A stretch of DNA of 64,000 nucleotides, taken from assembly GCA_963840275.1 (NCBI GenBank), contig CAWIYK010000009.1:124001-188000 (forward strand). Direction: 5' to 3'. The notes under the pieces are model-generated. The model saw only the letters and a program-made list of their open reading frames with translations. It searched no databases and had not been told where the DNA came from. Shown piece after piece: positions 1-8,300 of this stretch. Source of the stretch: Actinophytocola sp963840275. GTDB lineage: Bacteria > Actinomycetota > Actinomycetes > Mycobacteriales > Pseudonocardiaceae. Numbering within the stretch: position 1 is the first letter of the stretch; each line of letters opens with the position of its first letter. The translations under genes and the position numbers were made by a program.

Positions 1-335
1 AGGCCCTTGTAGGTGGTGGAGACACGGTGGTGGGTGCCCTCGACGTCCTCCACGGTGATCCGTACGACGTCGCCGACCCGCCACTCGGCGGACCCGCTGG
101 CGAACGTGCCGAGGCGGATCTTCGGGCCCTGCAGGTCACCGAGGATGCCAACGGCCCGCCCTGCCTCGTCGGCAGCGGTCCGCACCAGGTCGTAGACCTG
201 TTTGTGGTCGCTGTGACTGCCGTGGCTGAAGTTCATCCTGGCGACGTCCATACCGGCCGCGACCAGGGCGCGCACCTTCTCTGGCGTGGCCGTCGCAGGC
301 CCCAGAGTGCATACAATCTTCGCTCGTCGACTCAC
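1..335 (-). CDS. pyk: pyruvate kinase, N-terminal part
   Basis: This is the first 111 codons of pyruvate kinase (phosphoenolpyruvate + ADP to pyruvate + ATP, last step of glycolysis). The gene runs off the left edge. The start is GTG at 335 and the protein begins MSRRAKIVCTLGPAT, the family's opening strand. It then shows MDVARMNFSHGSHSDH, the substrate and K+ binding segment, and LGDLQGPKIRLG, the entry to the B domain. It is the last gene of the minus-strand his-trp-lgt-glt-pyk backbone. In many actinobacteria pyk follows gltBD directly, but here three unrelated genes lie between them. Confidence 0.95.
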   Translation of the reverse strand, partial: MSRRAKIVCTLGPATATPEKVRALVAAGMDVARMNFSHGSHSDHKQVYDLVRTAADEAGRAVGILGDLQGPKIRLGTFASGSAEWRVGDVVRITVEDVEGTHHRVSTTYKG

Positions 336-462
336 GGTGTGGAAGCTTAGCGCTGCTCGCTGGAACGATCCCGAAATACTCAGCAGTAACAGGCGGATCG
401 ATCCAGAAAATTGGCCCGGAGTTCGTCTGGGACGGTGCCCGGCCGGCCGCTCGGACCCGCGG

Positions 463-1128
463 TCAGCGGCGCGGGACCTCGGTCACGCCAACGTGGTCGC
501 GGGCCCACTCGTTGATCTCGCGCAGCGCGCGCCACGCCTTGCGGACCCGCGTGAAGCACTCGCGCTCGTGCAGCGCGTCGTCCGGCTCCCACACCCGCAT
601 CGCGTACAGGGACCGGTGCCGGAGCAGGTCGATGCGCGGGTGGTCCGCGTCGACGCCACGCGGCTTGGTCTTCAGCCGGTCGCCGCGGATGCCCCAACCC
701 GCGCGGGACAGGCGGGCCACGATGTCGGCGAGCACCTTGCCGTGGATGTCCTCGGCGACCGCGGTGCGGAACCGCGCGAGCTGGTCGGACTCCAGGTGGA
801 AACACCCGCCGCCGACGCGGAGCCCCTCCGGGCCGACCTCCACGTAGTACGCGCCGGCGCCGCGGCCGGGCTCGATCACGCCGCCGCAGTGCGTCTTGTA
901 CGGCGTCTTGTCCTTCGCGAACCGGACGTCCCGGTACGGACGGAACACGGTCGCCTTGCCGAAGTCCGTCGCGAACTCCGCGGTCAGCTCGGCGAGCAGT
1001 GCCTCCATCGGCGCGCGGACGTCCGCCGCGTACACGTGCTTGTTGTCTTCCCAGTAGGACTTGGAGTTGTCCGCGACGAGCCCGTCGTAGAAGTCGATGG
1101 CGTGCTCGCCGAACCCCGTGAAACCCAT
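463..1128 (-). CDS. DUF2461 family protein
   Basis: A 221-residue cytoplasmic protein of the DUF2461 (TIGR02453-like) family, whose function is unknown. The start is ATG 1128, because the product then begins MGFTGFGEHAIDFYDGL, the typical opening of the family. An upstream extension would run through the terminator of the next gene. Family marks are NKSYWEDNKHVY-like residues at about 22-33, FRPYRDVRFAKDKTPYKTH at about 60-78, and a glycine-rich YYVEVGPEGLRVGGGCF at about 90-108. No signal peptide or membrane segment is seen. It stands alone between pyk and the serine protease. The family assignment is firm, but no role can be given. Confidence 0.88.
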   Translation of the reverse strand: MGFTGFGEHAIDFYDGLVADNSKSYWEDNKHVYAADVRAPMEALLAELTAEFATDFGKATVFRPYRDVRFAKDKTPYKTHCGGVIEPGRGAGAYYVEVGPEGLRVGGGCFHLESDQLARFRTAVAEDIHGKVLADIVARLSRAGWGIRGDRLKTKPRGVDADHPRIDLLRHRSLYAMRVWEPDDALHERECFTRVRKAWRALREINEWARDHVGVTEVPRR

Positions 1129-1143
1129 GTCCCGCAGTATGCA

Positions 1144-1177
1144 ACGAGGGGGCGACCGCACGCGGCCGCCCCCTCGT
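1144..1177 (-). terminator. strong hairpin after the serine protease gene
   Basis: A 16-bp stem with one mismatch and a 2-nt loop: ACGAGGGGGCGACCGC at 1144-1159 pairs with GCGGCCGCCCCCTCGT at 1162-1177. It begins 7 nt after the stop codon of the protease gene on the minus strand and lies just before the DUF2461 start. There is no U-tract, as is usual in high-GC actinomycetes. Confidence 0.75.
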
Positions 1178-1184
1178 CCCCGAG

Positions 1185-2171
1185 TCAGGCGGCCTGCGCC
1201 GAGTTGTAGAGGTTCTGCGCGTCCGCGCCGAAGTACGGACCGAACATCCACGTCGGGATGAGGTTGATCTTGTAGCTGTTCACCGAGTTCAGGATGCCGG
1301 TGCCGGCGGCCTCGTCGAACTCCAGGAACCACGGCCCGCCGCTGGCGCCGCCGGTCATGTCACACGTCATGCCGATGCCGTCGGACAGGAAGGCGTCGAA
1401 CACCGTGCCACTGCAGTAGATCATCTTCGTGCCGTCGTACGGTGCGGCCGCCGGCCAGCCGAACGCGTACATGTCCTGCCCGCGGGCCTGGTTGAACGCC
1501 ACGCCCTGGCCACCGACCACGTCGGTGAGGCTCGCGCCGTCGAGCTGGTTCACGACCGCGGCGCCGACGTCGTAGTTGATGTCCTCGGACGCCACCCACT
1601 GCGGCGTCGCCATCGTCTCGCGGGCGGTCCACGTGCCGTAGGGCGCGTTGCCGTTGTCGTACGCCGGCACGAAGGCCCAGTCGGTGTGGAAGGCGCCGTC
1701 GAGCTTCACGCAGTGCCCGGCGGTCATCACGACGCTCTTGTTGCCGCTGGTCACCGCGTTGCCGGAGCACGAGGCCTGCCGGTCCTGATAGGTGAAGAAC
1801 ACGCGGCCGGCCGTGGTGACGACCTCGCCGCCGCCGGTCCACGCGCCGCCGCCGGACGGGAACGCCATCGGCGCCAGGTCGTTCAGGATCTTCGCCGTCG
1901 GCGCGACGACCTGCGCGGCACCCTCGGCCACGTCCCGCGTGAGCTTCGAGGCGTCCACCGTGTCGAGCAGCTGGTCGAGCGGCACGGCCGCGCGCATCGC
2001 GGCCGGCGTCCACTTCGCGGCGACCGCGTCGGCCTCCGCCGCCGTGTCCGCGGCCTGGTGCACCGTCGCGGGCAGCGCTGCGGGCGCCGCCGTCGACGGG
2101 ATCGAGAACGCCGTGATCGCCAGCCCGGCCGCGGCGAGCGCGACGGCGGACCGCCAGATCTTGTTGTTCAT
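1185..2171 (-). CDS. secreted trypsin-like serine protease
   Basis: A 328-residue chymotrypsin-fold (S1-like) serine endopeptidase exported by a Sec signal. The signal peptide is MNNKIWRSAV followed by a hydrophobic Ala/Leu stretch and a probable cleavage after STAA (about 29). Residues 30-100 look like a propeptide. The catalytic triad is visible as His153 in TAGHC, Asp201 in NYDVGAAVV and Ser277 in GGASGGPW. Cysteine pairs near 135/154 and 253/270 fit the family's disulfides. It is divergent from the lyase-like gene at 2340, and a strong hairpin follows its stop. A palindrome (2192-2210) lies in its leader. Its substrate is unknown; similar actinomycete proteases are peptidases of unknown specificity. 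Confidence 0.9.
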   Translation of the reverse strand: MNNKIWRSAVALAAAGLAITAFSIPSTAAPAALPATVHQAADTAAEADAVAAKWTPAAMRAAVPLDQLLDTVDASKLTRDVAEGAAQVVAPTAKILNDLAPMAFPSGGGAWTGGGEVVTTAGRVFFTYQDRQASCSGNAVTSGNKSVVMTAGHCVKLDGAFHTDWAFVPAYDNGNAPYGTWTARETMATPQWVASEDINYDVGAAVVNQLDGASLTDVVGGQGVAFNQARGQDMYAFGWPAAAPYDGTKMIYCSGTVFDAFLSDGIGMTCDMTGGASGGPWFLEFDEAAGTGILNSVNSYKINLIPTWMFGPYFGADAQNLYNSAQAA

Positions 2172-2191
2172 GAAGGAGACCTACCTTTCGT

Positions 2192-2210
2192 CTGACCCGA
2201 TCGGGGTCAG
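2192..2210. promoter_or_regulatory. inverted repeat in the protease/lyase intergenic region
   Basis: CTGACCC at 2192-2198 and GGGTCAG at 2204-2210 form a perfect 7-bp inverted repeat around GATCG, about 20 bases upstream of the protease start. It could be an operator or a leader hairpin. No cognate regulator is adjacent. Confidence 0.4.
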
Positions 2211-2339
2211 CCGTGCAGGGGATAGGTTGTTGTCTGTCGACCGAATAACGAGCTAACCCGTGAGATGTTACCGGGAGTTGCCCTGTCAGAGACCCGCCAT
2301 TCGAGGGGTGACGTTCCCGGTGGTGACTACTGTGGCGTG

Positions 2340-3776
2340 ATGTTCACAGTGGACGGTCGGACCCTGCGCTGCGAGGACGTCCGGCTGGTGGTGGAGGAAC
2401 AGGTCACGGTGACGGTCGACGAGGCCGCCATGCGCCGGGCCGAGGACGCGTGGCGGCTGGTCACCGACCTGTCCGCGCAGCGGGAGATCTACGGCCGCAC
2501 GACCGGGGTCGGCGCGAACCGCGACCTCACGATCGACGAGGACTCCGGGCCGGAGCACGGCCGCCGCCTGCTGCGCAGCCACGCGGGCGGCGCCGGCGGG
2601 CTGCTGCCGGCCGAGCACGTCCGCGCGATGCTGCTGATCCGGCTCAACCAGCTGGCCGCCGGGGGCTCCGGCGTGCATCCGAGGCTGCTGACCGCGCTGG
2701 CCGGCGCGCTGACCGACGGCGCGCTCCCCCGCGTGCACGCCACCGGCGCGATCGGCACCGGCGACCTGACCGTGCTCGCGGAGACCGCGCTGACGCTCAC
2801 CGGCGAACGGCCGTGGGCCGTCGGCGAGCGGCCGCCGGTGCCGCTGGACACCGCCGACGCGCTCGCGTTCATGAGCAGCAACGCGGCGACGCTCGCCGAG
2901 TCGGTGCTCGCGTTCCTCGACCTGGACCGGCTGCTGCGGGCGAGCCACGTGGTCACCGCGCTGTCGTACGTCGTTCTCGGCGGTTCGCCGGAGGCGTACG
3001 CGACCGCCGTGCACGCCGCGCGGCCGCATCCCGGGCAGGTGCGGTGCGCCGCGGAGCTGCGCAGGCTGCTCGGCATGCTCAGCATCCCCCAGCCGGGCCG
3101 GCGCATCCAGGACCCGTACGGGCTGCGCGCGTTCCCGCAGGTGCAGGGCCCGGCGCTGGACGCGCTCGACTACCTGCGCGGTGTGCTGACGATCGAGATC
3201 AACGCCAGCACCGAGAACCCGATGGTGTCCCTCGCCGCCGGGGACGTGTTCCACCACGCGCACTTCCACACCGCGTACCTGGCGGTGGCGCTCGACCAGA
3301 CCAGGGCGACGCTGCACCACGTCGCCGAGCTGTCCGCGGCCCGGCTCGGCGACCTGGTCGAGCCGTCGTTCACCGACCTGCCGGCGTTCCTCGCGGACGG
3401 GCCGCCGGGCAGCTCCGGGGTGATGATCCTGGAGTACGTGGCGCACGACGCGCTGGCGATGCTGCGGCAGGCGGCGCTGCCGGTGACGCTCGGCACCGCC
3501 GTGGTCTCGCGCGGCGTCGAGGACCACGCGAGCTTCTCGACGCAGGCGGCCCGCCAGTCCCGGGCCGCGGCCGACGCGTACCGGCAGGTGCTGGCGTGCG
3601 AGCTGGTCGCGGCCGTGCGGGCACTGCGGATGCGGCCCGCGGACCTGATGGACCTGCCCATCCGCGACGCCTTCGAACTTGCCGACGCGACGCTCGACCC
3701 GAACACGGCGGACCGCCCGTTCTCCGACGACCTGACCAAGGCGGCCGCACTGCTCGACGCCATGGCAGACATCTGA
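2340..3776 (+). CDS. aromatic amino acid ammonia-lyase family protein with altered MIO triad
   Basis: A 478-residue member of the histidine/phenylalanine ammonia-lyase superfamily. Family landmarks are in order: YGRTTGVGANRD near 52-63 (the catalytic Tyr loop), GAIGTGDLTVLAE near 136-148, QDPYGLRAFPQVQG near 260, EINASTENPMV near 285, and an all-helical C-terminus. Family enzymes make the MIO cofactor from Ala-Ser-Gly. Here the aligned residues are Gly139-Thr140-Gly141, so the serine is missing and one upstream residue seems deleted. It may therefore lack ordinary lyase activity or use a variant cofactor. The start is ATG 2340, preceded by TACTGT (2328-2333) at leaderless spacing. It converges with gltD. 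A pseudo-enzyme is possible, but the frame is intact. Confidence 0.82.
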   Translation: MFTVDGRTLRCEDVRLVVEEQVTVTVDEAAMRRAEDAWRLVTDLSAQREIYGRTTGVGANRDLTIDEDSGPEHGRRLLRSHAGGAGGLLPAEHVRAMLLIRLNQLAAGGSGVHPRLLTALAGALTDGALPRVHATGAIGTGDLTVLAETALTLTGERPWAVGERPPVPLDTADALAFMSSNAATLAESVLAFLDLDRLLRASHVVTALSYVVLGGSPEAYATAVHAARPHPGQVRCAAELRRLLGMLSIPQPGRRIQDPYGLRAFPQVQGPALDALDYLRGVLTIEINASTENPMVSLAAGDVFHHAHFHTAYLAVALDQTRATLHHVAELSAARLGDLVEPSFTDLPAFLADGPPGSSGVMILEYVAHDALAMLRQAALPVTLGTAVVSRGVEDHASFSTQAARQSRAAADAYRQVLACELVAAVRALRMRPADLMDLPIRDAFELADATLDPNTADRPFSDDLTKAAALLDAMADI

Positions 3777-3872
3777 CCGGCCCGCACACCCGGGTCCGTC
3801 CGAACCCCTGCTCCCGGCTGGTGTCCTCGGCCGACAGCGAACGAAGCCGCCAGCGCGCGGCCCGTCGAAGTG

Positions 3873-5393
3873 CTACACGACGGCGAGCGGCAGCGCGGTC
3901 GGGTGCACCGGCGCGGGCAGGTCCGAGTGGCCGGTCAGGAAGGCGTCGACGGCGTTCGCCACCGAGCGGCCCTCCGCGATCGCCCACACCACAAGGGAAG
4001 CGCCGCGATGCGCGTCACCGCACACGAAGACGCCCTCGGCCCGCGTCTGCCAGTCCGGGCCGCACGACAGCGTGCCGCGCCGGGTCAGGTCCAGGCCGAG
4101 GCCCGGCAGCAGCGGCATGTGCTCGACGCCCTCGAAGCCGATCGCCAGCAGGACCAGGTCGGCCGGCAGCTCCTCCACGTGGTCGCCGACCGGCGACACC
4201 TCGCGCACCCCCGTCTCGGGATCCTTGCGCACCACGACTTCCCGCAGCCGGATCGCCTTCACCTGCCCGGCGCCGTCGTCCACGAACTCGTCGACCGCCA
4301 CCGCGAACCGCCGCTCCCCCGCCTCCTCGTGCGCGGGGTAGGTCCGCAGGATCCACGGCCACACCGGCCACGGCGACCGCTCGTCGTCACGCATCGCCGG
4401 CGGCTGCGGGTACTGGTCGAGCTGCGTCACCGACACCGCGCCCTGCCGGGTCGCCGTGCCGTAGCAGTCCGCGCCGGTGTCGCCGCCGCCGATGACGATC
4501 ACGTGCTTGCCGGCCGCGCTGATCGACGTCGGACCGTCGCCCGCGCACTCCTTGTTGGCCGGCACCAGGTGGTCCATCGCCAGGTGCACGCCGTTCAGCC
4601 CGCGACCGGGCAGGTCGGGCGCGTCGCGGCCACGCAACGCGCCGACCGCCAGCACGACCGCGTCGAAGGACGACCGCAGCGTCGCCACCGACAGGTCGCC
4701 CGGCTCCGAGCCGCCGACCTCGCAGCCGGTCACGAACCGGGTGCCCTCCTCCCGCAGCTGCGCGAGCCGCCGGTCCAGGGCCTTCTTCTCCATCTTGAAC
4801 TCGGGGATGCCGTAGCGGAGCAGACCGCCGAGCCGGTCGTCGCGCTCGTACACGGTCACCTCGTGGCCGGCACGCGTGAGCTGCTGCGCCGCCGCGAGCC
4901 CGGCCGGGCCGGAGCCGACGACCGCGACCGTCCTGCCGGAGGACACGATCGCCTGCCGCGGCCGGATCAGGTCCTTCTCCCACGACACGTCCGCGATCGC
5001 CTGCTCGACCCGCTTGATCGACACCGCGCCGCCCGAGTCCGGCGTGATCGACAGCACGCACGCCGACTCGCACGGCGCGGGGCACAGCTTTCCGGTGAAC
5101 TCCGGGAAGTTGTTGGTGGCGTGCAGGCGGTTGCTGGCCGACGCCCAGTCCCCCACCCGCACCAGGTCGTTCCACTCCGGGATCAGGTTCCCGAGCGGGC
5201 AGCCGGCCGAACCCGAGTGACAGAAGGGGATGCCGCAGTCCATGCACCGCGACGCCTGCGTGCGAACCTGCTTGTCCCGCTCCGCCGGCGCCTGGTCGGC
5301 GTACACCTCACGCCAGTCCGCCAGCCGGTCCGCCTCGGCCCGCTTGGGCGGCCCCTTGCGGTCGTGCTTGAGAAACCCACTGGGGTCAGCCAC
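3873..5393 (-). CDS. gltD: glutamate synthase [NADPH] small (beta) subunit
   Basis: A 506-residue beta subunit that passes NADPH electrons through FAD and Fe-S clusters to GltB for glutamate formation from glutamine and 2-oxoglutarate. The N-terminal cysteine clusters are plain (CMDCGIPFCHSGSAGCPLGN and, further on, CPAPCESACV). The FAD-binding Rossmann motif VAVVGSGPAGLAAAQ and a second dinucleotide motif VIVIGGGDTGADCYG follow. The start is GTG 5393 (VADPSGFLKHDRK), which overlaps the gltB stop by 8 bases (GTGGCTGA), so the two are translationally coupled. An upstream in-frame extension would lie wholly inside gltB and lacks family similarity. Confidence 0.96.
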   Translation of the reverse strand: MADPSGFLKHDRKGPPKRAEADRLADWREVYADQAPAERDKQVRTQASRCMDCGIPFCHSGSAGCPLGNLIPEWNDLVRVGDWASASNRLHATNNFPEFTGKLCPAPCESACVLSITPDSGGAVSIKRVEQAIADVSWEKDLIRPRQAIVSSGRTVAVVGSGPAGLAAAQQLTRAGHEVTVYERDDRLGGLLRYGIPEFKMEKKALDRRLAQLREEGTRFVTGCEVGGSEPGDLSVATLRSSFDAVVLAVGALRGRDAPDLPGRGLNGVHLAMDHLVPANKECAGDGPTSISAAGKHVIVIGGGDTGADCYGTATRQGAVSVTQLDQYPQPPAMRDDERSPWPVWPWILRTYPAHEEAGERRFAVAVDEFVDDGAGQVKAIRLREVVVRKDPETGVREVSPVGDHVEELPADLVLLAIGFEGVEHMPLLPGLGLDLTRRGTLSCGPDWQTRAEGVFVCGDAHRGASLVVWAIAEGRSVANAVDAFLTGHSDLPAPVHPTALPLAVV

Positions 5394-8300
5394 GCGAAGC
5401 CTCCATGACCGCCTCGTCGATGTCGCGTCCCTCGGCCGCGGCGAGCCGCATCGCCTCGAGCACGCGCTGGTAGTCGCGCGGCATGACCTTCGTGAAGGAC
5501 GCCGCGCGTCGGGTCCAGTCGCCGAGCAGCGACGCCGCGACCGCCGACCCGGTGTGCCTGTGGTGCGCGGACACGATCTCCCGCAGCCACCGCTGGTCCT
5601 CACCCGACGGCCGCTGGAGGTCGACCATCGCCGTGTTGACCATCTTCTCGTTCAGGTCGAGCACGTAGGCGATGCCGCCGGACATGCCGGCCGCGAGGTT
5701 GCGCCCGGTCGGCCCGAGCACCACCGCCCGACCGCCGGTCATGTACTCGAACGCGTGGTCGCCGACGCCCTCGGCGACCGCGACGGCGCCGGAGTTGCGG
5801 ACACAGAACCGTTCGCCGACCCGGCCGCGCAGGAAGATCTCCCCGCCGGTCGCGCCGTAGGCGATCACGTTGCCGCCGATCACCTGCTGCTCGGCCGCGA
5901 ACGCCGAGTCCGGGTGCGGCCGCACGATGATCCGCCCGCCGGACAGGCCCTTCCCGACGTAGTCGTTCGCGTCGCCGACGAGGTCCAGCGTGATGCCGGC
6001 CGGCAGGAACGCGCCGAGCGACTGTCCGGCGGAGCCGGAGAGTCCGATGTGGATGGTGTCGTCCGGGAGGCCGTCGCCGCCGTAGCGGCGGGTGACCTCC
6101 GAGCCGAGCAGCGTGCCGACGGTCCGGTTCACGTTGCGCACCGGCAGTTCCAGCCGCAGCGGGTGCGCGTCCTCGAGCGCCGCCTCGGCCAGCTGGATGA
6201 GCGTGCGGTCCAGGGCCTGGTCGAGGCCGTGGTCCTGGGCACGCACGCGCCGCCGCGCCGTGCCGTAGCTGGACTCCGGCACCGCGAAGATCGGCGACAG
6301 GTCCATGCCGCGCGCCTTCCAGTGCTCCACCGCGTCGTCGACGTCCAGCAGCTCCGCGTGGCCGATCGCCTCGTCGAGGGTGTGGAAACCCAGCTCCGCC
6401 AACATCTCCCGCACCTCGTTCGCGACGAAGTGGAAGAAGTTGACCACGTGGTCGGCCTGCCCGGTGTACCGCTCGCGCAGCACCGGGTTCTGCGTGGCGA
6501 CGCCGACCGGACACGTGTCCAGGTGGCACACCCGCATCATCACGCAGCCGGCGACGATCAGCGGTGCGGTCGCGAAGCCGTACTCCTCGGCGCCGAGCAG
6601 CGCGGCGACGACGACGTCGCGCCCGGTCTTCATGGCGCCGTCCACCTGCACGGTGATCCGGTCGCGCAAACCGTTGAGCATCAACGTCTGCTGGGTCTCG
6701 GCGAGGCCGACCTCCCACGGCGTGCCCGCGTGCTTGAGCGAGTTCAGCGGGGACGCGCCGGTGCCGCCGTCGTGGCCGGAGATCAGCACGACGTCCGCGT
6801 GCGCCTTGGAGACCCCGGCCGCCACGGTGCCGACACCCAGCTCACTGACGAGCTTCACGTGCACGCGGGCGTGCTCGTTGGCGTTCTTCAGGTCGTGGAT
6901 GAGCTGCGCGAGGTCCTCGATGGAGTAGATGTCGTGGTGCGGCGGCGGGGAGATGAGCCCGACGCCCGCCGTCGAGTGCCGGGTTCGGGCGATCCACGGC
7001 CACACCTTGTTCGGCGGCAGCTGCCCGCCCTCGCCCGGCTTCGCGCCCTGCGCCATCTTGATCTGCAGGTCGGTCGCGTTGACCAGGTACTCGCTCGTGA
7101 CGCCGAACCGGCCGCTCGCGATCTGCTTGATCGCCGAGCGCCGCTCGTCGTCGTAGAGCCGGTCGGTGTCCTCGCCGCCCTCGCCGGTGTTCGACCGGCC
7201 GCCGATGCGGTTCATCGCGATGGCGAGGGTCTCGTGCGCCTCCGCGCTGATCGACCCGTAGGACATGGCGCCGGTGTTGAAGCGCCTGAGGATCGACTCG
7301 ACCGGCTCGACCTCGTCGAGCGGGATCGGGGTGCGGTCCTCCTTGCGCAGCTTGAACAGCCCGCGCAGGGCCCCACCGTCGCGGTTGAGCCGCTCCACCT
7401 CGTCCACATAGGACCGGTAGACGTCCTGGCGGCGCGTCTTCGTCGCGTGCTGCAACAGGAACACGGTCTCCGGCGTGAACAGGTGCAGCTCGCCCTCGCG
7501 GCGGTAGGCGTACTCGCCGCCCACCTCGAGTCGCCGGTGCACCCGGTCCGTCGGGTTCTCCGGGTGCGCCCGGTGGTGGCGCGCGGCGACCTCCTCGGCG
7601 ATCACGGCGAGCCCGACGCCGCCGAGCTTGGAGCTGGTGCCGGTGAAGTACTCGTCGAGCACGTCGTGGGACAGGCCGAACGCCTCGAACACCTGCGCCG
7701 CCGTGTACGCGCCGACGGTCGAGATGCCCATCTTGGACATGATCTTGAGGACGCCCTTGACGAGCGCGCCGACGTAGTTGCGGATCGCCTGGCGCGCCTC
7801 GATGCCGGTCAGCGTGCCGCGCCGGATCAGGTTCTCGATCGTCTCGAACGCGAGGTACGGGTTGACCGCCGCGGCGCCGTAACCCAGCAGCAGGGCGACG
7901 TGGTGCACCTCACGGGCGTCGCCGGTCTCGACGACCAGCGCGACCCGCAGCCGCTCCTTGGTGCGCACGAGATGGTGGTGCACCGCGGAGACCAGCAGCA
8001 GCGACGGGATCGGCGCCATCCGGTGGTCGGCGTCCCGGTCGGACAGCACGAGCGTGCGCGCGCCGGCCGCGATCGCCTCGGACGCCTCCCTGCGGACCCG
8101 CTCGATCGCCGCCGCGAGCGCGTCGCCGTCACCGTCCACCTCGTACAGTCCCGGTAGGACGGTGCAGGCGTAGCCCGGCATGTCGCCGTCGTCGTTGACG
8201 TGGATGAGCTTGGCGAGCTCGTCGTTGTCGATGACCGGGTAGGGCAGCTGGATGTGCCGACAGGACGCCGGGTTGGGCGACAGCAGGTTCTGCTCCGGCC

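Noticed and set aside
3777..3872. A terminator between the convergent lyase-like gene and gltD.
   Set aside because: No stem longer than about 6 bp with a reasonable loop could be found.
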